Source: Apteryx mantelli (taxonomy: Eukaryota > Chordata > Aves > Apterygiformes > Apterygidae). From it: a stretch of 64,000 nucleotides of DNA. This document shows positions 48,501 through 63,500 of the stretch, one piece after another. Below the pieces are notes generated by a model, which was given only the letters and a program-made list of their open reading frames with translations, was not told the DNA's origin and did no database searches. The stretch's first letter is position 1; every line of letters starts with the position of its first letter. The translations under genes were made by a program, and so were the position numbers. The stretch spans positions 34,321,447 through 34,385,446 of the forward strand of contig NC_089984.1 of NCBI RefSeq assembly GCF_036417845.1, in the 5' to 3' direction.

Positions 48501-51500
48501 AGACTCCCTTTTCCATGCTCTTGTCATCCGTATCCTTAATGTGCTTTTTAAAAAAGAAAAAAAAAAGGCGCTAACATTTTGATGTGGTTTAGATCCATTT
48601 TGTTTCGTGTGTATGATGTGAGAAGTCTTCATGCTATAGAAATGTTTTGAATGAGGTGGCTCAACTGGAATTTATTTGGAAGTCTTGATAAGTTTGGAAG
48701 TTTTCACTAAAAGATGTTTCAGATACTGGAAAAGAAAAAAAGCTGCTGAAGAGGCATAGAAAAAAGTAGCTGCGGATCTCTAGTCTGAACATAGTGGAAG
48801 GAAAAAAAAAATTGATCTTAAACCCATAACCAAGGTGCATTGTGAGAAGAGCACCCGTTTTATCTTTAAAAAGGGCACGCTATATTGATTAGGGTTTGTG
48901 TCTTTTGAGCTTGCAGAAGACAATACCAGATGCTTCTGCAGAAGGACCAGCCTTACTGGAGCCACTTCCCTGTGAGCGGCTGTAAGTCAACCAGGCTACG
49001 TGTCATGTCACTCTTTTTGAGGGCCGAAGGATCTGTGAAACAGAGAGAGAACCACTGAAAGATGCTGAAGGAAGATTACTACATTGCAGACATTGTCTGA
49101 GGAGTACTTAGGTGAAGAGTTTGCCAAAAAATTTTTTTAAAATTTCTGATTGCATTCAGCAAACTGAATCAAACAGATTTTGGATTTTTCACCTTGCTCT
49201 TATGATGACCGGCATTAAATACAGGGCAAGAAGCTCATGCAGACGATTTACAAAGGAGATCTGTATACTAATTTCACATATTTTCTTTGGAAAATTTTTT
49301 CTTGTTGGCAAATATGCAGTTGTCAGATCATATGTTTGTATCTCTCTAGAGGTGTGGGGTTTTTTGTTATTTTTCTTTTAATTTATCCTTGACCATGCTG
49401 AAATAGGTTGGGGCCGTGGTTTTTTTCTTTTTTTTTTTTTCCCTGAAGAAAATAACTCTGCAAACATTGCAGCACAGGTATCAAACATTTAATTGCTTTT
49501 GTTACCGTAATCAAGCAATGGAGGTATCAGACACAGAGTTCAGAGTGATTTTTTGCAAGCAAATGAAAACATTTTCTCTGAAAAAGTTGTCTTTTAGTGT
49601 CTGGTATATTTACAGCTTTTGGTTATAATAGTGGTAGAATCGTTTTCACTTTATCAATTCTCTTGAAGATCTTAAAATGAGGGAAGGTGGGTGATTTATG
49701 ATAGTTTCTTACCCTATAGCTTTGTAATCACTATGTACATAATGTAAATGATGGAATGACCCAACACAAATTAACTTACTTAAAAATGAATGTCTGCTTT
49801 CAGTTTTACTTTTGTAGTATTAATCATTTTCTGAGAGTGTATTAAGCTTTTTCTGTAAATTGTGCTAGGAGGCAGCTTTCAGGTAGATAAAGATTATTTA
49901 CTTTTTACTTGTTTTTGTGCACTTTTTCTATCAGCTTAGTTATTAGTGATGTTTGTTGTTCAACAGGGTGGTGGTTTTTGGTATACCAATTTACCTCTAC
50001 TAGTTCTCAGTTTTGCAGTATGATTTTATATTGTTTTTCTGGCATCATAATTTCTAAGATAAGAAATTAGAATCATGAAGAAAAGATTGCAGCTTCTTTC
50101 ATCAGTCAGCAAAGAAGCTGGAATGTAAGTGAGCAAGCTCTTAACTGAGTTAAAAAAAATGAAATAAAAACAAAAGAATACTGAAAACAATGGGAGGAAG
50201 AAACTTATTTAGACAAATTTCATTCTAATTAGCTTGCAGATGAAAGTTTCTTCTTTAAGGACTGTAATCCATGAAAGAAAAATAACTCCTAGTTCAAATG
50301 CTAAGGTCTATATAGCGTACTACCAAGTTTCAGAGGGAAAGTGGTTTCAAGGTCTTTTCATGAATGGTGTGTTATGGAATGGGGTCACTCGAAAAGGAAT
50401 AATTACAGAGTGATCAGAAGATTTCTTTGAAAAGATTGTGCTAGACCTTCTGTGTGGTTTGTGGAAGAACAGAAATCAGTTTTGCTCCTAGGGTGGACTA
50501 ACAAAATGTATTGTGTTTTTGCAGCTACTTCTATCTTTGCCCCAAAAGATGCATGCGTCACCTCGGCAGTGCACTCAGCCTCTGCAAGGTCATTGCCTGG
50601 AAACCAGATCTTGGAGTTGTTAGAAGTACAATATGCTGCTGCAACATTTGACCAATTGCAAGAGTTTAGTTTTGAACTCTAATGAGTCTTTGCTCATCTC
50701 CTGTCTTAGCATTGCCAGTTGTTGAAGAGGTACAATCAAAGAGGAATTTATTATTTATGTGCTCTTATAAACTTATTTGTATTATTTTGTGCTATTGTAT
50801 TTTATTTGTACTCAGCCTGTTCTCTTTGCTTCAGAGTGCAGAGTTACTATAAAGAATTAATTTGAGGAATACTTTTCACCCTTTGTATAGTGTTTGTTGT
50901 TGTACTCAGGATCTGTGATCTACAGTAATTCTTATTCATTTGGAATATAGTAATTTGTTCCTGTCAGCACAGAGGCTGATTTGTTGTTTTAAATTGCTGA
51001 CTTTTGTTTTTGCTGGCATGCTCCCCAATACAAATTGAGCGACTGACAAAAATCTATTTGTATGACTGTTCAATCTAGATAGGTGCTCTCTGTTGGCTAA
51101 CAGAACAATTTGGGGTCCCCAGGACAAAAGTTGACTGAATGCCAAGATTTTAGCAGAGCTTGTTTGTGCAGATAACAGCGGTAATCCATATTCCTCAGGT
51201 CTGTAAATCAAACAGACAAAGAAGAAATGTGTATGCACACCATTCTCTTTGAGATAATGGACTGGTAGTTTCTTCATAATAACATTGGAAATATCTAACC
51301 CTTGAGAACAATAGAAAACTGACACAAGGGATGTTCCTCTATGAAATTAGAGAGATTAGAAGAGTCTTAGAAAAATATAGAATGCTTTCTCTCCTCCCTT
51401 AACACATAGTGCCTACGTAAATTATGCTGTCAATCTGATTGCCGGCTCTTTTTGGCATTTTATGTACTTCTGGGGTTTTGTCTGTTTTAACATAATTCAG

Positions 51501-54500
51501 ATTATTATGGATCAACTTTTCAGTTCTATACAGTGGAGCAGGAAATCCAACCACTAGGCTTTGGCAGTGTTTTCCAGGCTGATATAGCCAATGTATCATC
51601 CTTAGGGGCTGTCTATGGAAATCTTGTCAGGGTCTTCATGAATAGAATATACAGTCGGAATAAATGGTGCCTGTGTTTAGGAAAACACATACTGGTTTCT
51701 AATGACCCCTGCAATGATTCTTCCAGGATAAAATAAGAAACTGAAATATCCTCTTTCTAGTGAGACTGTTGTATCAATAACATGAAATCCAAACTAGGAG
51801 TCTTAGTGGTCTAGTAAGCACTTTTTTAAAAAATAGATTTTAAAGTGCAAGAGTCAGAAATTCCTGATTCTCTAGGTCCTTGGCATTGTGATGAGCATAT
51901 TCCCCAAGTCAGCCGCAGGCATCTACATAGCCCATTTTTGCCGCTTATGTGTGGAATCACTTACGTTTTGGAGTTAAAGCTCAGGTGTCACTCTTCTGGT
52001 TTACTGCAGGACAAGTTTTTCCCAGATTGACAGCCAGACAAGCCATGTGTTTTAGTCATGAAGACTTCTTTCTGGTTACTATGTTTTACTCCCAGGGTTC
52101 CTTTATGGGCAAGTTGTGTATACTTGGGTACCTGGACTTTCTCAGGATATCTTGTATATGAAATCAGTGTGGTTTTATGTGAAGGTTTTTTGTAGACAAA
52201 TCTATTAGTTAATTCCATATCCATTTACTTACAAATATTTCCTGAAAGATGTTAATCCTTGCTCATTTCTTTCATCTCTATAGATTTACCGATCTGTTTG
52301 ATTCAAATTCTGTGATCATGCCTTTTTTGTGCCATGCAAAATCTAGATAATTTTATTAAATGAAAGCATAGCAGGTTCATAATACAGTCTGTTCAAGATC
52401 AGCCGGAACTATGTTTTTGATTTGTTCTTGATCTTTCAGAATGAAACACATATGTTGGGTTCTTTCTTATTTTTTGAACTTTCTCCATCTCTTTTGGAGA
52501 AGGGTTTTAACAAAATACATCCAATATCCAAACCAATGTTCAATAAATTTTTAGAACAAGAGTGTGTTGATAGATTTTCATTATTCTGCTGCCAATAAAT
52601 GGCCTTTTGTGGTCAGAGTCAACAGGTCTTCCAATATCTTAGGTCATGCAATATTATGCACGCACATCTTTGTTCAAAAAGAGTTTAAGTTCTCATCTAG
52701 CAATCACCTAAACTTTTACATTGGGGCCATTACTTCAGACGTCTGAAATTATTGTGGTCCTGATTATAATGGCTGCTGTTCTCCTACAGTACAGTGAAGC
52801 TGCTCATAGTAGCAATGAGTAACGTAGCTCAGAGTCCAGTGGCAATGAACCCAGCATGGACTCTCTAAGATGGCTGCTGTCGTTCGTTGTGGGGCGTTTG
52901 GTTCTGCGTGAGGGTTGAGAGGAAGGCTAGAGGGGACCCAAACATCTGAGCAGAGGGAGAGGATCATTAGGATGTAAGGAGACAAGTAGCATGTAAGAGG
53001 GAACAGCAAAAGGAGTGGTGGGAAAGGGAACAATATATGATGTTTCATCACACTACATGAGGAAAGAGATAAGTATGCTGAGAAAGCCGGTGATAAACTG
53101 GGGGAAGAAGGTACAAACCGTGAAAGGTTTAGGGTGGAAGATTGGTCAATGATAGACAGGAAAGAATGACATGTACATCACATGAGAATTCAGTAGAAAG
53201 GGATCTTTTTGTGAGTTCATTTTTAGGTTGAAATTTCAACTTGAAATTATTACATAAATTGGGCCTGTCCCTGAAGGCTTAGGAATCAGGAGCCAGATAT
53301 GAGTGTCATACTCTTGGATTTTTTTTTCCTTCCATTCTTTCTGTTCTTTTTGTGTTGATTTTGTGTGTCTGGTTCATGACTTGGAGTTAAAAGTACTATA
53401 TTTTCCATATGCTATCAAACTTTCATTCTCTTTGTATCAGATCATCTTTATTTGATGCTAACAGCTTTGTTATACCAAAAGTTTCTGAACTGTGCCATGC
53501 GAGAACAGCTGGTGGGGTGGAGGGACAGATGTTTGGTCAAATGGTGCTGGGGCTTTCTTGCAGTTCAAAGGAACAGAACAGATATGTAATATGGCTATAG
53601 AGTGTAGTTCTGTGTGTTTTTTTTTTAATCTAAGTGATCTGAGTGTTTGCTATGGTTTATTAAGAGACTGGGAGAGGACATGACATGTATGAGCATGAAT
53701 TGGAAATTATGTTTCATAATTTCTCTTGTTGTGAAGTTTACCCTATGAAGCTGTTTGATAATCTCTGGATTAAATTCACATTGCTAATATGTGCCCCGTG
53801 GAAGAGATGTTACAGTGTTCTGTGAAATAAATTAATTTCTTTTTGATATTTTAAGCATTATCTTCTTTCTTGGGAGTTTCACTTCAATTTTGCCCAAATG
53901 AAAACCATGATAACTTTTGCATTTAATCTTTGCCCTGCTACAGACATCTGAACATCTTTCATGATTTTCATGTACATGAGTGCTTGTTCATTGCTATTTA
54001 AATAAATAATTAAAGTATTATGTAAGCTGTATCTATCAGGGTTTTATTAAGAGTGAAGACCTACATGTACTTCAAGCTCAGGAAGTCCCTGAATTGCTGA
54101 TCATCAGAGACTGGAAGCATCTAGTAGAATGAGAGTCACTCTACACCTGCTCTGCTCCCAAGATTTCCTCTTGATATCCATTAACGGCCACTATAGGAGG
54201 CAGTATAAGTTCCAGACTAATTGGAGCTTCGACTGATACGGCAGTCTTTACATAGTCTTTATATGTGGGGTTGTCCTTACAGTTCACATTGCACTGTCCT
54301 GACAGTGAAAGTCTAGGTAGCTATAAATAAGATCAATAGAAATGTGTAAACATTGTTGGAGACAACATAAGAACAGGGACAAAACAGAAATGCTCACTGA
54401 GGTTTTTTTGAGTTTGGACATCAACATATACTGGGAAGTGAGCTGCTGCCTGTGTCAGTGTTTGTCATTACTGCATTTGGTGTACGTTGGTCCACTTGGA

Positions 54501-57500
54501 GGCAGAATCTATGATTACGCTACAGATAAGGGGAAGACATAACAAGTTAGCTGAAGCCTGTCTGTCAGAAAGACACTTTAAATACCGAAGGTTTTGTGTG
54601 AATATGCTGCCTTTCTGTTATACTATGCTGAAAGGCTTAGGGCACACATTCTGAAGGATTAAACCCAGCAGGTGGGTTTTGGAGTGGGATTTTTTTGATA
54701 CAGAGATATGCATAATAATTTTTTATCCGTTTTTTACCCTTTAAGAAAGGAATATTGGTTATAAATATTTGGACTGAGTGAGGGAAGATTGAGGGATTCA
54801 AATGAAGAGGCGGGATAAAAAGCAAGAGGACTCTAGTTAGATAAATTATAGGTAGTGGATTACTTATTGACTATTATCTGAGATAGTGTAAAGCAAGAAC
54901 TGCTAATCATCAGCTTGTGATAAAATTAGAAAATGCCATGGCCAAGCTTTGGGCTAGTATTTTATCGTATTAGCTATTGATTTAACACAGCATGGAACAA
55001 CTAGTTCTGTCCCAGTAGTGCTTGGCTGTTGCTTGGTAGGGAGCAATAAAGGTACAAATTTACTCCTCCTTCAATCTGCTGCAAACTTCAAAGCCTAATT
55101 GTGACCATTTAACTACTAAAATGATTAAACTCAGGCAATTTTTCTCTTTTTCAAACAAGGCAATGTGTCTGTGCGTAAGCACACATGAACTAGAAGGAAG
55201 GAAAGGAAGCCCAGCTAAATAAAGTTAGTGCACAAATAATAAAGTCATAAAGCATGGAAATTAAGATCCAAATAGCAATTTTGACTGGGCAATGTTACAC
55301 AGAGAATATTTTTCATTTTAAGTTTTATTCATCACTAGTTTTAGCTAATGTGCTTATGGTCCAAAAATCTTGTATTGAAGTACACAAAATGCACACCATG
55401 TAGGTATGTTTGTGTGCAAGCCACCTTAATCAGGCGGTATTTTTATTTATTTATTTATTTGTTTGTTTAAATATTTTCCTCAAGCTTTATTTTATTTTAT
55501 ATTTAATGGTGAAGTCAGAAATCGTTCACTGCTACTGTAATGGAACATGTTTTTTTTGTATTCGTTTCTATCAGTGTTCTTATAACTTAACTGAAATTGT
55601 TCCATATATTAGTTTCAGGAGTTAAAAATGTGTGTATTTGTATACAGCTAGATAGATATCTCTGAGAGACTGGATATGCTCAGTGAAAGAAGGGCAGTGC
55701 GTAAAAATACCTTTTTATGCAATAAAAAGTATTTTCAGAAAGGGCTGCTAAAGTTTCTTTATTCTAATATAGGTCCTATTAGAGTGGCATAATTTTAGGT
55801 GGGATAATTCAGCTGCCTTGGAAAACCGTTCATTCATCTGCCTTGCCCTCGTTCTAAGAGTCTTTTGGTAATATGAAATGAGATCTGTCATTATGCTTTT
55901 CTTTTGTTTTTTATTCTTAGAGTTCACAGTGGACAAAATGTATACTTTATTAATAGAACTCAGCTCTGTAGCAAAATTGTGCTTTTAACTGAAAAGCCTT
56001 AAAGCGTAAAAAAAATTTAGCTTTCCTAGGTTTTAACCTCCTGTTAGGTAGCCAGGAAGTGGGAGATCTGAAAAGCTTGGCTGCAACATTCAAGAATGGC
56101 AGCTGCTTCAGCCCAGTTGCAGTTTTTTGCCTTTCTCTGTGACATCTAGCTAGGAGAGCACAGGCACAGGCTGATAAAGACAACCAAGCAAATGGCGGAA
56201 GGAAGTAACACTGGGACACTTTTATTTGGGAAGAGAAGGAGCTGGTGGAACATGCCGGCAGATGTCCTGTTGCTGTTAGCAATGGGAACCTAGGCTCCAG
56301 ATGGAAATACTGGCTGAAGCAAGGGTATTTTAATGATGCTTCATGTTTTGGTTGATCTGATGTCTTTCTCATCCTTTACCATGGCATGAGCTAGTTATTT
56401 GCTTCCCTAAGGCATTTATCTCCCTGTCTCACTGTCTTTGGGAATGCTCTGTTTAAAGGTTAGTCCTTGTAGTGTAAACGTCTTCTGCTCCACTTGGATG
56501 AAAATGTGTCCATATTTTCATATTCCCAGTTCACCTGTCTGTTGGGCCAAGACACTGGCGTTTGTTTTCAGTTGCCAAGATCTAAGAAACATTTATGTTA
56601 GCTAGGAGCCTACCACGTCGTATAAAGTCTTTGGAGCAGAAGACGGTCTGAAGTATTTGATCTTGATGCGTAGTTGCTGCTTGTCCTTTAAAAAGCATTT
56701 GACTTCAGTCTAAAGTTATTCATATCTAGCAGCATCTCCTGGAGAAGAGCAGCCTAGTAACATTAGTGAGTAACTTCAGAGGTCAGACATGTGGCTTTTC
56801 TTCTATTTTGTTTAGGACTGAGAGTCTTTAGGATTTGATGAAGGACTGAATCTTCTTCAGTGGTCATATTGACATTCTTAAACACTTCTGCAGATCAGCC
56901 TGAACGCAACTTGAGGACCAGTTCATCTGTCAGCGATACTTGCTTAGTTTCAGCTGTTCCTGCTCTTCTTGCCACACTTTTTTGTTGCTGCCACAGCCTA
57001 GTACCCCTAGTGCCTCCAAGTCTAAGTGTGGACCTATGCTACAAACAGAATTAATCCCAAGTAGCCCCCACCTACACCCAAGTAACTAGTCAAGTTGTGA
57101 ATTACTTTGAAGCTGTATCAGAGTAGTATCTAGTTCGCTGTGAGGTCCTACAGGCACTTAGGAGTGCAGAGTGGACGTGATGGCCTTTACCAAAGAATAA
57201 GGTGAGCGCCCTTTTTAATATGGTTTTACTGCTGATATGCCTTTATTTTCAAACTGTTATCTGATTTGGGGTGGAGGGAGATTGCCCCCTTTCCAACCTT
57301 GCTCTTGTCTTTTTATCCAGTGTTGCTGGTTGAAATGACTGCAGTAAATAAGGGTCTGCAAGCTGCAAATTCTTTGTCAACAAATTAGGCACATATATGC
57401 CAATGTTTGCTATATGTGTCAAGGTAAAGGCCACGCATATTACCCAACCATGGACACTTCATTTACCAAGCTAGGTTGTCTGGCTAGTCTTTGAACACCC

Positions 57501-60500
57501 ACACGCTGTTCACTTGGAAGCAAGAGGCTTTTTCAAAAGGTGAGTCTAAGGAGGAATGAACTCAAGTGATCTCCTGTACTATTTAGAGGAGCCTTCATTG
57601 ACTGCATAAGGAAGTTGGTTAATTTAACCAGCTAAATAGATGTGTAAAGGTGGGTCTTATAATGAAATCTGATAGATTAGATAATGGTCATTTGAGGGAA
57701 TCAATAGAAAGGAGTTGTACAAAATACTGAAATTAGAATACTGAAAAGCATATTATAGGAACAAACTAGCAGATGTAGGGAGTAGTAGATAACAGATTAG
57801 GTGCAAGCTGGTGCTGCAAAAGGCACGTGTTGGCCTACGGAGAAGTTTTACTTGCATTTGCAGTAATATTCAGATTCCCTTCACGCCTCAGCTAATGCCT
57901 AGCGTTGAGATCATGGCACACAAGTAAAAGTGCAGGACAAACTGCTATGTAGAACAGCCCAAAGCCAAAAGATCCTCGGAGAAACTGATTTCTGATGAAA
58001 GAATAAAGTAATATATCCGCAGGGACCAAGATCTGGTAACAGGATGTGGTAATTCAGAGAAGCAAAAATATGAGTAGTGTTACCTTAAATAAAATTTAAC
58101 AAAGGTATAATCACTAGGCTACAGGGAATTATTCATTGTTGTGTTTGGAGGGTGTTATCAAAGCCCAAGCAGTGCCTCTCTGAAGTTTTTCAGTCTTGCA
58201 TTTGTTGCTCCAGTATTTCATTATATAACTCTTTGGTAGACACCGTCCCGTTCAATTGGAAGAGATGGTAATGAGTTTTTGCGCATCCTCTAGAAAAGAA
58301 AAGAGGGGGAGGGCTTATCTGGTTCCAGACCTTTGAATTTTGTTTTTTTTTTCCCTCTTCTAAGTTATTTACATTAAAAAGTAGAATTCACCTAAATATT
58401 GGCTGGTTTTGTAAATAGAAATGTCTTTTCACGGTAGAAATCATCTTCTGTTACGCCTTAAATTCACGCAGAAACAATGAGTCACAGTTCTCTCACAGGT
58501 CACCTGTTTTCTTCCCCAACTACGACACATACAATCTAGCAGGTTGTTTAAGCAACAGCCGTATTGGTGACGTACATGGTCCCCACTGGTCATGAGTTTG
58601 TGGTAGTTTTGTTGGCAGAAGCTGCTTTTTCACTACCAACCTAAATACAATGCATCCTCACGGGGGTTGGCTTGACCTTCCTCCCTGCCCTCGCCCCATA
58701 GTGGAACTGAAAGAGCGTTTGATGATGATTATTGAAAAGAAGATTTATAGACCTGTGACTTCTGTTCAAAATGGGTGATAGTATCTCCGCATTAATTTCA
58801 CATTAGCACTTACGGTTTGATTTTTCTCCGCTGTTGTAGGAAGCTAACAGCATTTGGAAGAGTGGCGGGATGCAAGTTTTAAGATAGGCGTTTTCTCTGT
58901 CACACTTGCCTGCAATCCTTTTTGCGCACATAAGGAGAGAGAAGGCAAACCTGGGGATGGCTTGGGCATTGACATCTGCCATCGATGCGTACTGCTGGAT
59001 GGAGTCTTTCAGACAGTTTCATAGGTTTTGTAGAAGAGTTTATTTCCTTTGGCCAGAACTGTGTCATCTGTGTGATTTTTAATTTTCACAGGGAAATGCT
59101 TGAAAGTCCGGTATTGGACTTTCCTGCTTCTTAGAAACAAATAACAAAAGCTAAGCTACCTGGTAAGGGGGAAACCACCACTTTGGAGTTACAGTCTGAA
59201 CCATCTTAATCTATTGTTTGCAGACCACCTTTACAGTGAAATGTAAAAGTTTTGAAAATTGAAGTTTGAACACAATTTCCTAAACAATTTCTGTTATTTT
59301 ATTTCTTGAGAAAGTGTTGTTGTGTTACTGTTTAAATAAAAGTTTTAAATGAAGATGTTTAAGAAGGATCACATATTTTTATTCTACATTTGTTAAACTG
59401 TATTTTTTTTCATTTTTGCTCAGCAAAATTTGCTTAAGTATATATTCAGAAAGGTAGAAATGAAAGTCTAGATTCTGCAGTACTGAGCAATCTGAAGCAC
59501 AAGTCACTTTTTCCCCAAGCTTTCACTGGAGCAATGGTAAAACTGACTGCCCTGCAAAGAACTAAATAAAATAGAATTTCTTCCTACAAATTATTTCTGG
59601 TTATGCTAATCTCAGATATTTATTTACATATAGAACAGGGCCAAACTCTGAAACAGATGCCTGATTTTTTTTTTAAACCATTTATACGCACTAGGAAATT
59701 CTCATGAGTTTTGTATAAAAACAAGTATTTGTGGATAAATAAGCTTTTTGTTTGTTTATACTTGTTTTATAAAAAAAATCTGTTGAATTCATCCTTAAAA
59801 TATTGAGGCTGAAAAACGGAGAGGTTGGGATGACAGGGTTAACTGCAGCATTTGTCTGAAATGTATCTAGGTTTGGTTGTCTGTTCAGGGGATTGCTTAG
59901 CATTTAGGTGAAAGCTCTTCTTTGGTTCAGGTATAAAAATGTGTGATACTTTATATCAATTATTTGGCTGATTGCTGAAAGTGCGTTGGAATGAGGGGGC
60001 ATTGGCTAGTTCTGGCCTTCACTAATGGGAGCACTGCAGAATGTGGATGAGTAATTAAAGTATAGAATGCGGAAAATTAGGCCAAAATTGAATAGAAATG
60101 AGTAAGTATGCATTCTGTTATGCAGATGTTGGAAACAGATTATTTGGGATACCTCTTTCTATCTACATCTTATTTGGTTACCATGTAAAAATCAGTCGTA
60201 TACCATGCAGATTGTTTCTCTTCCCATTGCCTTTTCTGTTTTTATGTTGTGATGTAGCTGTATAGGTAGTAATTTAGCAAAATATCCTGTCTGCCAGGTG
60301 TGGGAACTAGCTGATTGTATTGTAATACCAGATCATTACTTAATTCATATGCAACCTAGCCTAGCACATGGAAAGCATTATAAATCTATTTACAGTGTGG
60401 CTGGTCTGATGATAACATTGTATTAAATTCCCAGGTGAGGCAATTTAAGCAATTGCTTTGCCATGTGTAGGCCATGGAAATTAACTTCTCATATGCTTTA

Positions 60501-63500
60501 GTAATAGACGAACTTCATTGTTATGCTGCGATTAGTGGTGTGGCAGGATTCTTACAGTCTGGTTACATGTACCCTGCTTCACATGTAGAATCATACAGGG
60601 GGGTGGTACTGCAGATCACAGTTCTTAATTAGTTTAAGCTGAGTTAATTCATTTCAATTCTAATTTAGCTGTGCTTGCCCATGAACGCATTCAGTTCTAT
60701 TGGGAAATGTTAAGGCTTGGGTCAAGTAGACAGATTGTTTAAAGCCAAATTGCCAGACAGAACTGAGCAAGTGTATCTGTTTGAACAGGGCTTTAAGAAA
60801 ATCACCCAATCAGTATGCAAAAATCCTGTTCATAAACCAAGTGAGATCTGCCTGGAATCAGCAATTCTACCTTGTCAGAAGGTCTGGGTACTGTAGTACA
60901 TTTAAAGCAGCTCCTGAAACTTTCTCTGTCTTGAAGTTGTTGGGGAAAGTAGCTTAACCCTTTTGTGCATTGTTGTGTTCGTGTGTATGCTACATTCGAG
61001 TGCAAATGTGGATACTGAGTTAAAAACATTTGTGTGCTTAGGACTTTTTGGGTACGTATATGCAAGAAAAAACAAAATTCAAGAAAAACTTCCATATATG
61101 ACAGATCTTTACAGATGAAAAGCTGCATATAGAAGCTCTCAAACCTATATTGAGCTGCCCAGAAAATGCATTGGATTACAAACTCTGTAAAGCTTCTGTC
61201 TTTTCTAGAAACATACATATAAAGTACCAGTAGACAGTGGTAACTGACAACTAAGACTAAAAATGTTGACAATTTCTTGATTTGCCTGGTTAGCTTATGT
61301 ATAGAAGTCATTAACTATTTATAAAATGCATTATGAATTGGGTTCCTTCAAACTGTAGCAGTGTGTGTGACATTTCCAGCTCAAACTATCATTCTTGCAC
61401 TTGGCTAAAGTACATATTTATAAACAGCTGATAGCTATGAACTAAAAAAAATCGAAAAAAATTAATTGTTGAGTTCAGATGAACTGTTTTGTTATCACTA
61501 ATTTTGATAGCTGCATTTGAAAGTATTAGCAATGTTACTTTAATAAAAATACGAATTGTAATTGAAGATACGAATATATTGATATTTTGGACAAATCCTG
61601 AAAGAACAAATGAACATTTTAGTTCAAAGCACTTTCCTTTTATATTATTGATTCATTTGGTGGTGAAACTGTGATCAAAAGTAGTTTCAAATTATTTATT
61701 GATTATGGCAAAGAGTTACATCTAATTGTAGTCAAAGGGTTATTTCTTTTAATATAGTTGCTGATTTTCAAATCATGACAGATCATCGCAATAAAAGAAC
61801 AATGATACAAATATATTTATTAAGTTCAGTGGTGATGATATAAAGGATTATAAAGAGCCTTTAAAAATTGTATTGCTGTTAACATTTTTTTCTTTCCTAT
61901 GAAGAATATTTTTATTCTTTTTCTTGCATGCAGTCTCTTATGAATGAGAATATCAGCCAGTTAAATCTTTCAAGTAAATGATGTGTAACCAAGGACCATC
62001 TCAGTCTCTACATATAATTAGACAACTTGTTCACTGGAGAACAAGCTCATGAAGCACTGTGTTCCCCATTTCAGTCTAATAATGACAAATACATTTAACA
62101 CTACCAAAATCAATGAGACTGAGTCATGTTGTGAAATGGAGAGAGACTGTACAGTTGAACTACTGGAACTCAGAAGGGGAGATTGGATCTTAATTGAAGA
62201 AAAAAAAAGATTAGATATTTATTGGCATATATTTATAATTTCTTCCCTTGCTTGATGTTTATCAAATAAAAATAGGAAAATAATATAATTGAGCAATCTA
62301 TGTCAATTTGTTGGCTTTTTGTGAAAAAAGAGAAAAACAAAACCTATCTCCATATGATATTCTTGCATACTGTGGAGTGTTTTAGTCCCCCATAGTGATG
62401 AAATGAATAATTTAAACAGGCAGCTCTGATACCACAGCCTGTTTAAAGGTTCTCATTTCCTTTAATGCTGTAGACTACTTTTGCTTGGTTAGTATGAAAC
62501 TGCGACAGCTGAGATCTCCAAAAGATTTGGCACAATTCAGCTCTTGTAGTAGGTCCATGGTATGCTTTGTCCTTGCTATGTACATCTGTAGCTTTAGTAT
62601 ATAATCTAGTACTGAACACTAGCTACTGAATCACATATTGGTAAGCATTGTAACAATGGTGATGGTAATAAAGGGCATCCTTGAATTACAGAGGATAAAA
62701 AGCTGAACTGTGTTGCTCTGAGGTGAGCAGTACCAGGCTAACTCAACTGCTAGCTTTCTAGTGGAAGTGGTGACCTACTTTCAAAGCTATTCACCACAAA
62801 GGTAATGAATTTCCCTGTGCTCAGTGTAATTTCCATGAGCTGTTTTCTCTGTCCCAGTCCCAAACACATTTTTTGGCATGACTGTCCACTTAAGGAAGGT
62901 TTGAGGAAGGATTTGTTTTTGCTGAGTTCCCACTACGGGTAACTCCCACAGAGCTGTGAGGACAGCTCCAATCAATACAGAAAGGCCTTGCTCCTGGTAC
63001 TTGCTACTCTTGGGTTTCTTCCTCTTATGAAGAGTAAAACTGATCTTAACCACACTCAAATAAAAAGATTTTAAACAATATGTTAAAAATCTTTCTCTCT
63101 TTCAATGGTGAACGTAGAAGAGTTACCTGGCTAAGAACCTGTTATTTGGCCAACACAGAAACTGCAAGCTGAACTACTGTCTGTTCATGGACTTCCCTGT
63201 TGTCCTGTTGAACACTGTGCTACCTGGGTAGTCTTCAGTCGCTTCCTTTCAGTTATTCAGCACTTGATCTAGCTTAGAATCAATACAGTGAACAGCTCTG
63301 AGAAAATCTGGAGCTCATAAACTATGAATAATGTCTGTCTCATAGCAATCTAATGTGTGACTGTCTGTCTCAATTTTGTGGTGTTTCCCCAAACTGCTGT
63401 AAATTGATGTTTCACTGTACTGTTGTTCTCTCCCCTTTCTTTTCCACTTTGATTTCTGGTCCTTTCCCTGTAGGTCTTTATAGCCTTAACAGCAAAGGAA

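Noticed and set aside
50936-51325. 129-codon minus-strand open frame
   Set aside because: No family resemblance and no supporting signals; treated as chance.
55950-56372. 140-codon minus-strand open frame
   Set aside because: No recognisable domain, no splice or promoter context, and composition like random intron translation.
58660-58780. Exon-like stretch after a pyrimidine-rich tract ending CCCCATAG, with a short open frame reading VELKERLMMIIEKKIYRPV
   Set aside because: Spliced from VTI1A exon 3 in phase 0 it reads Trp-Asn-stop, the possible donor is poor, and the open frame is short and unrecognised.
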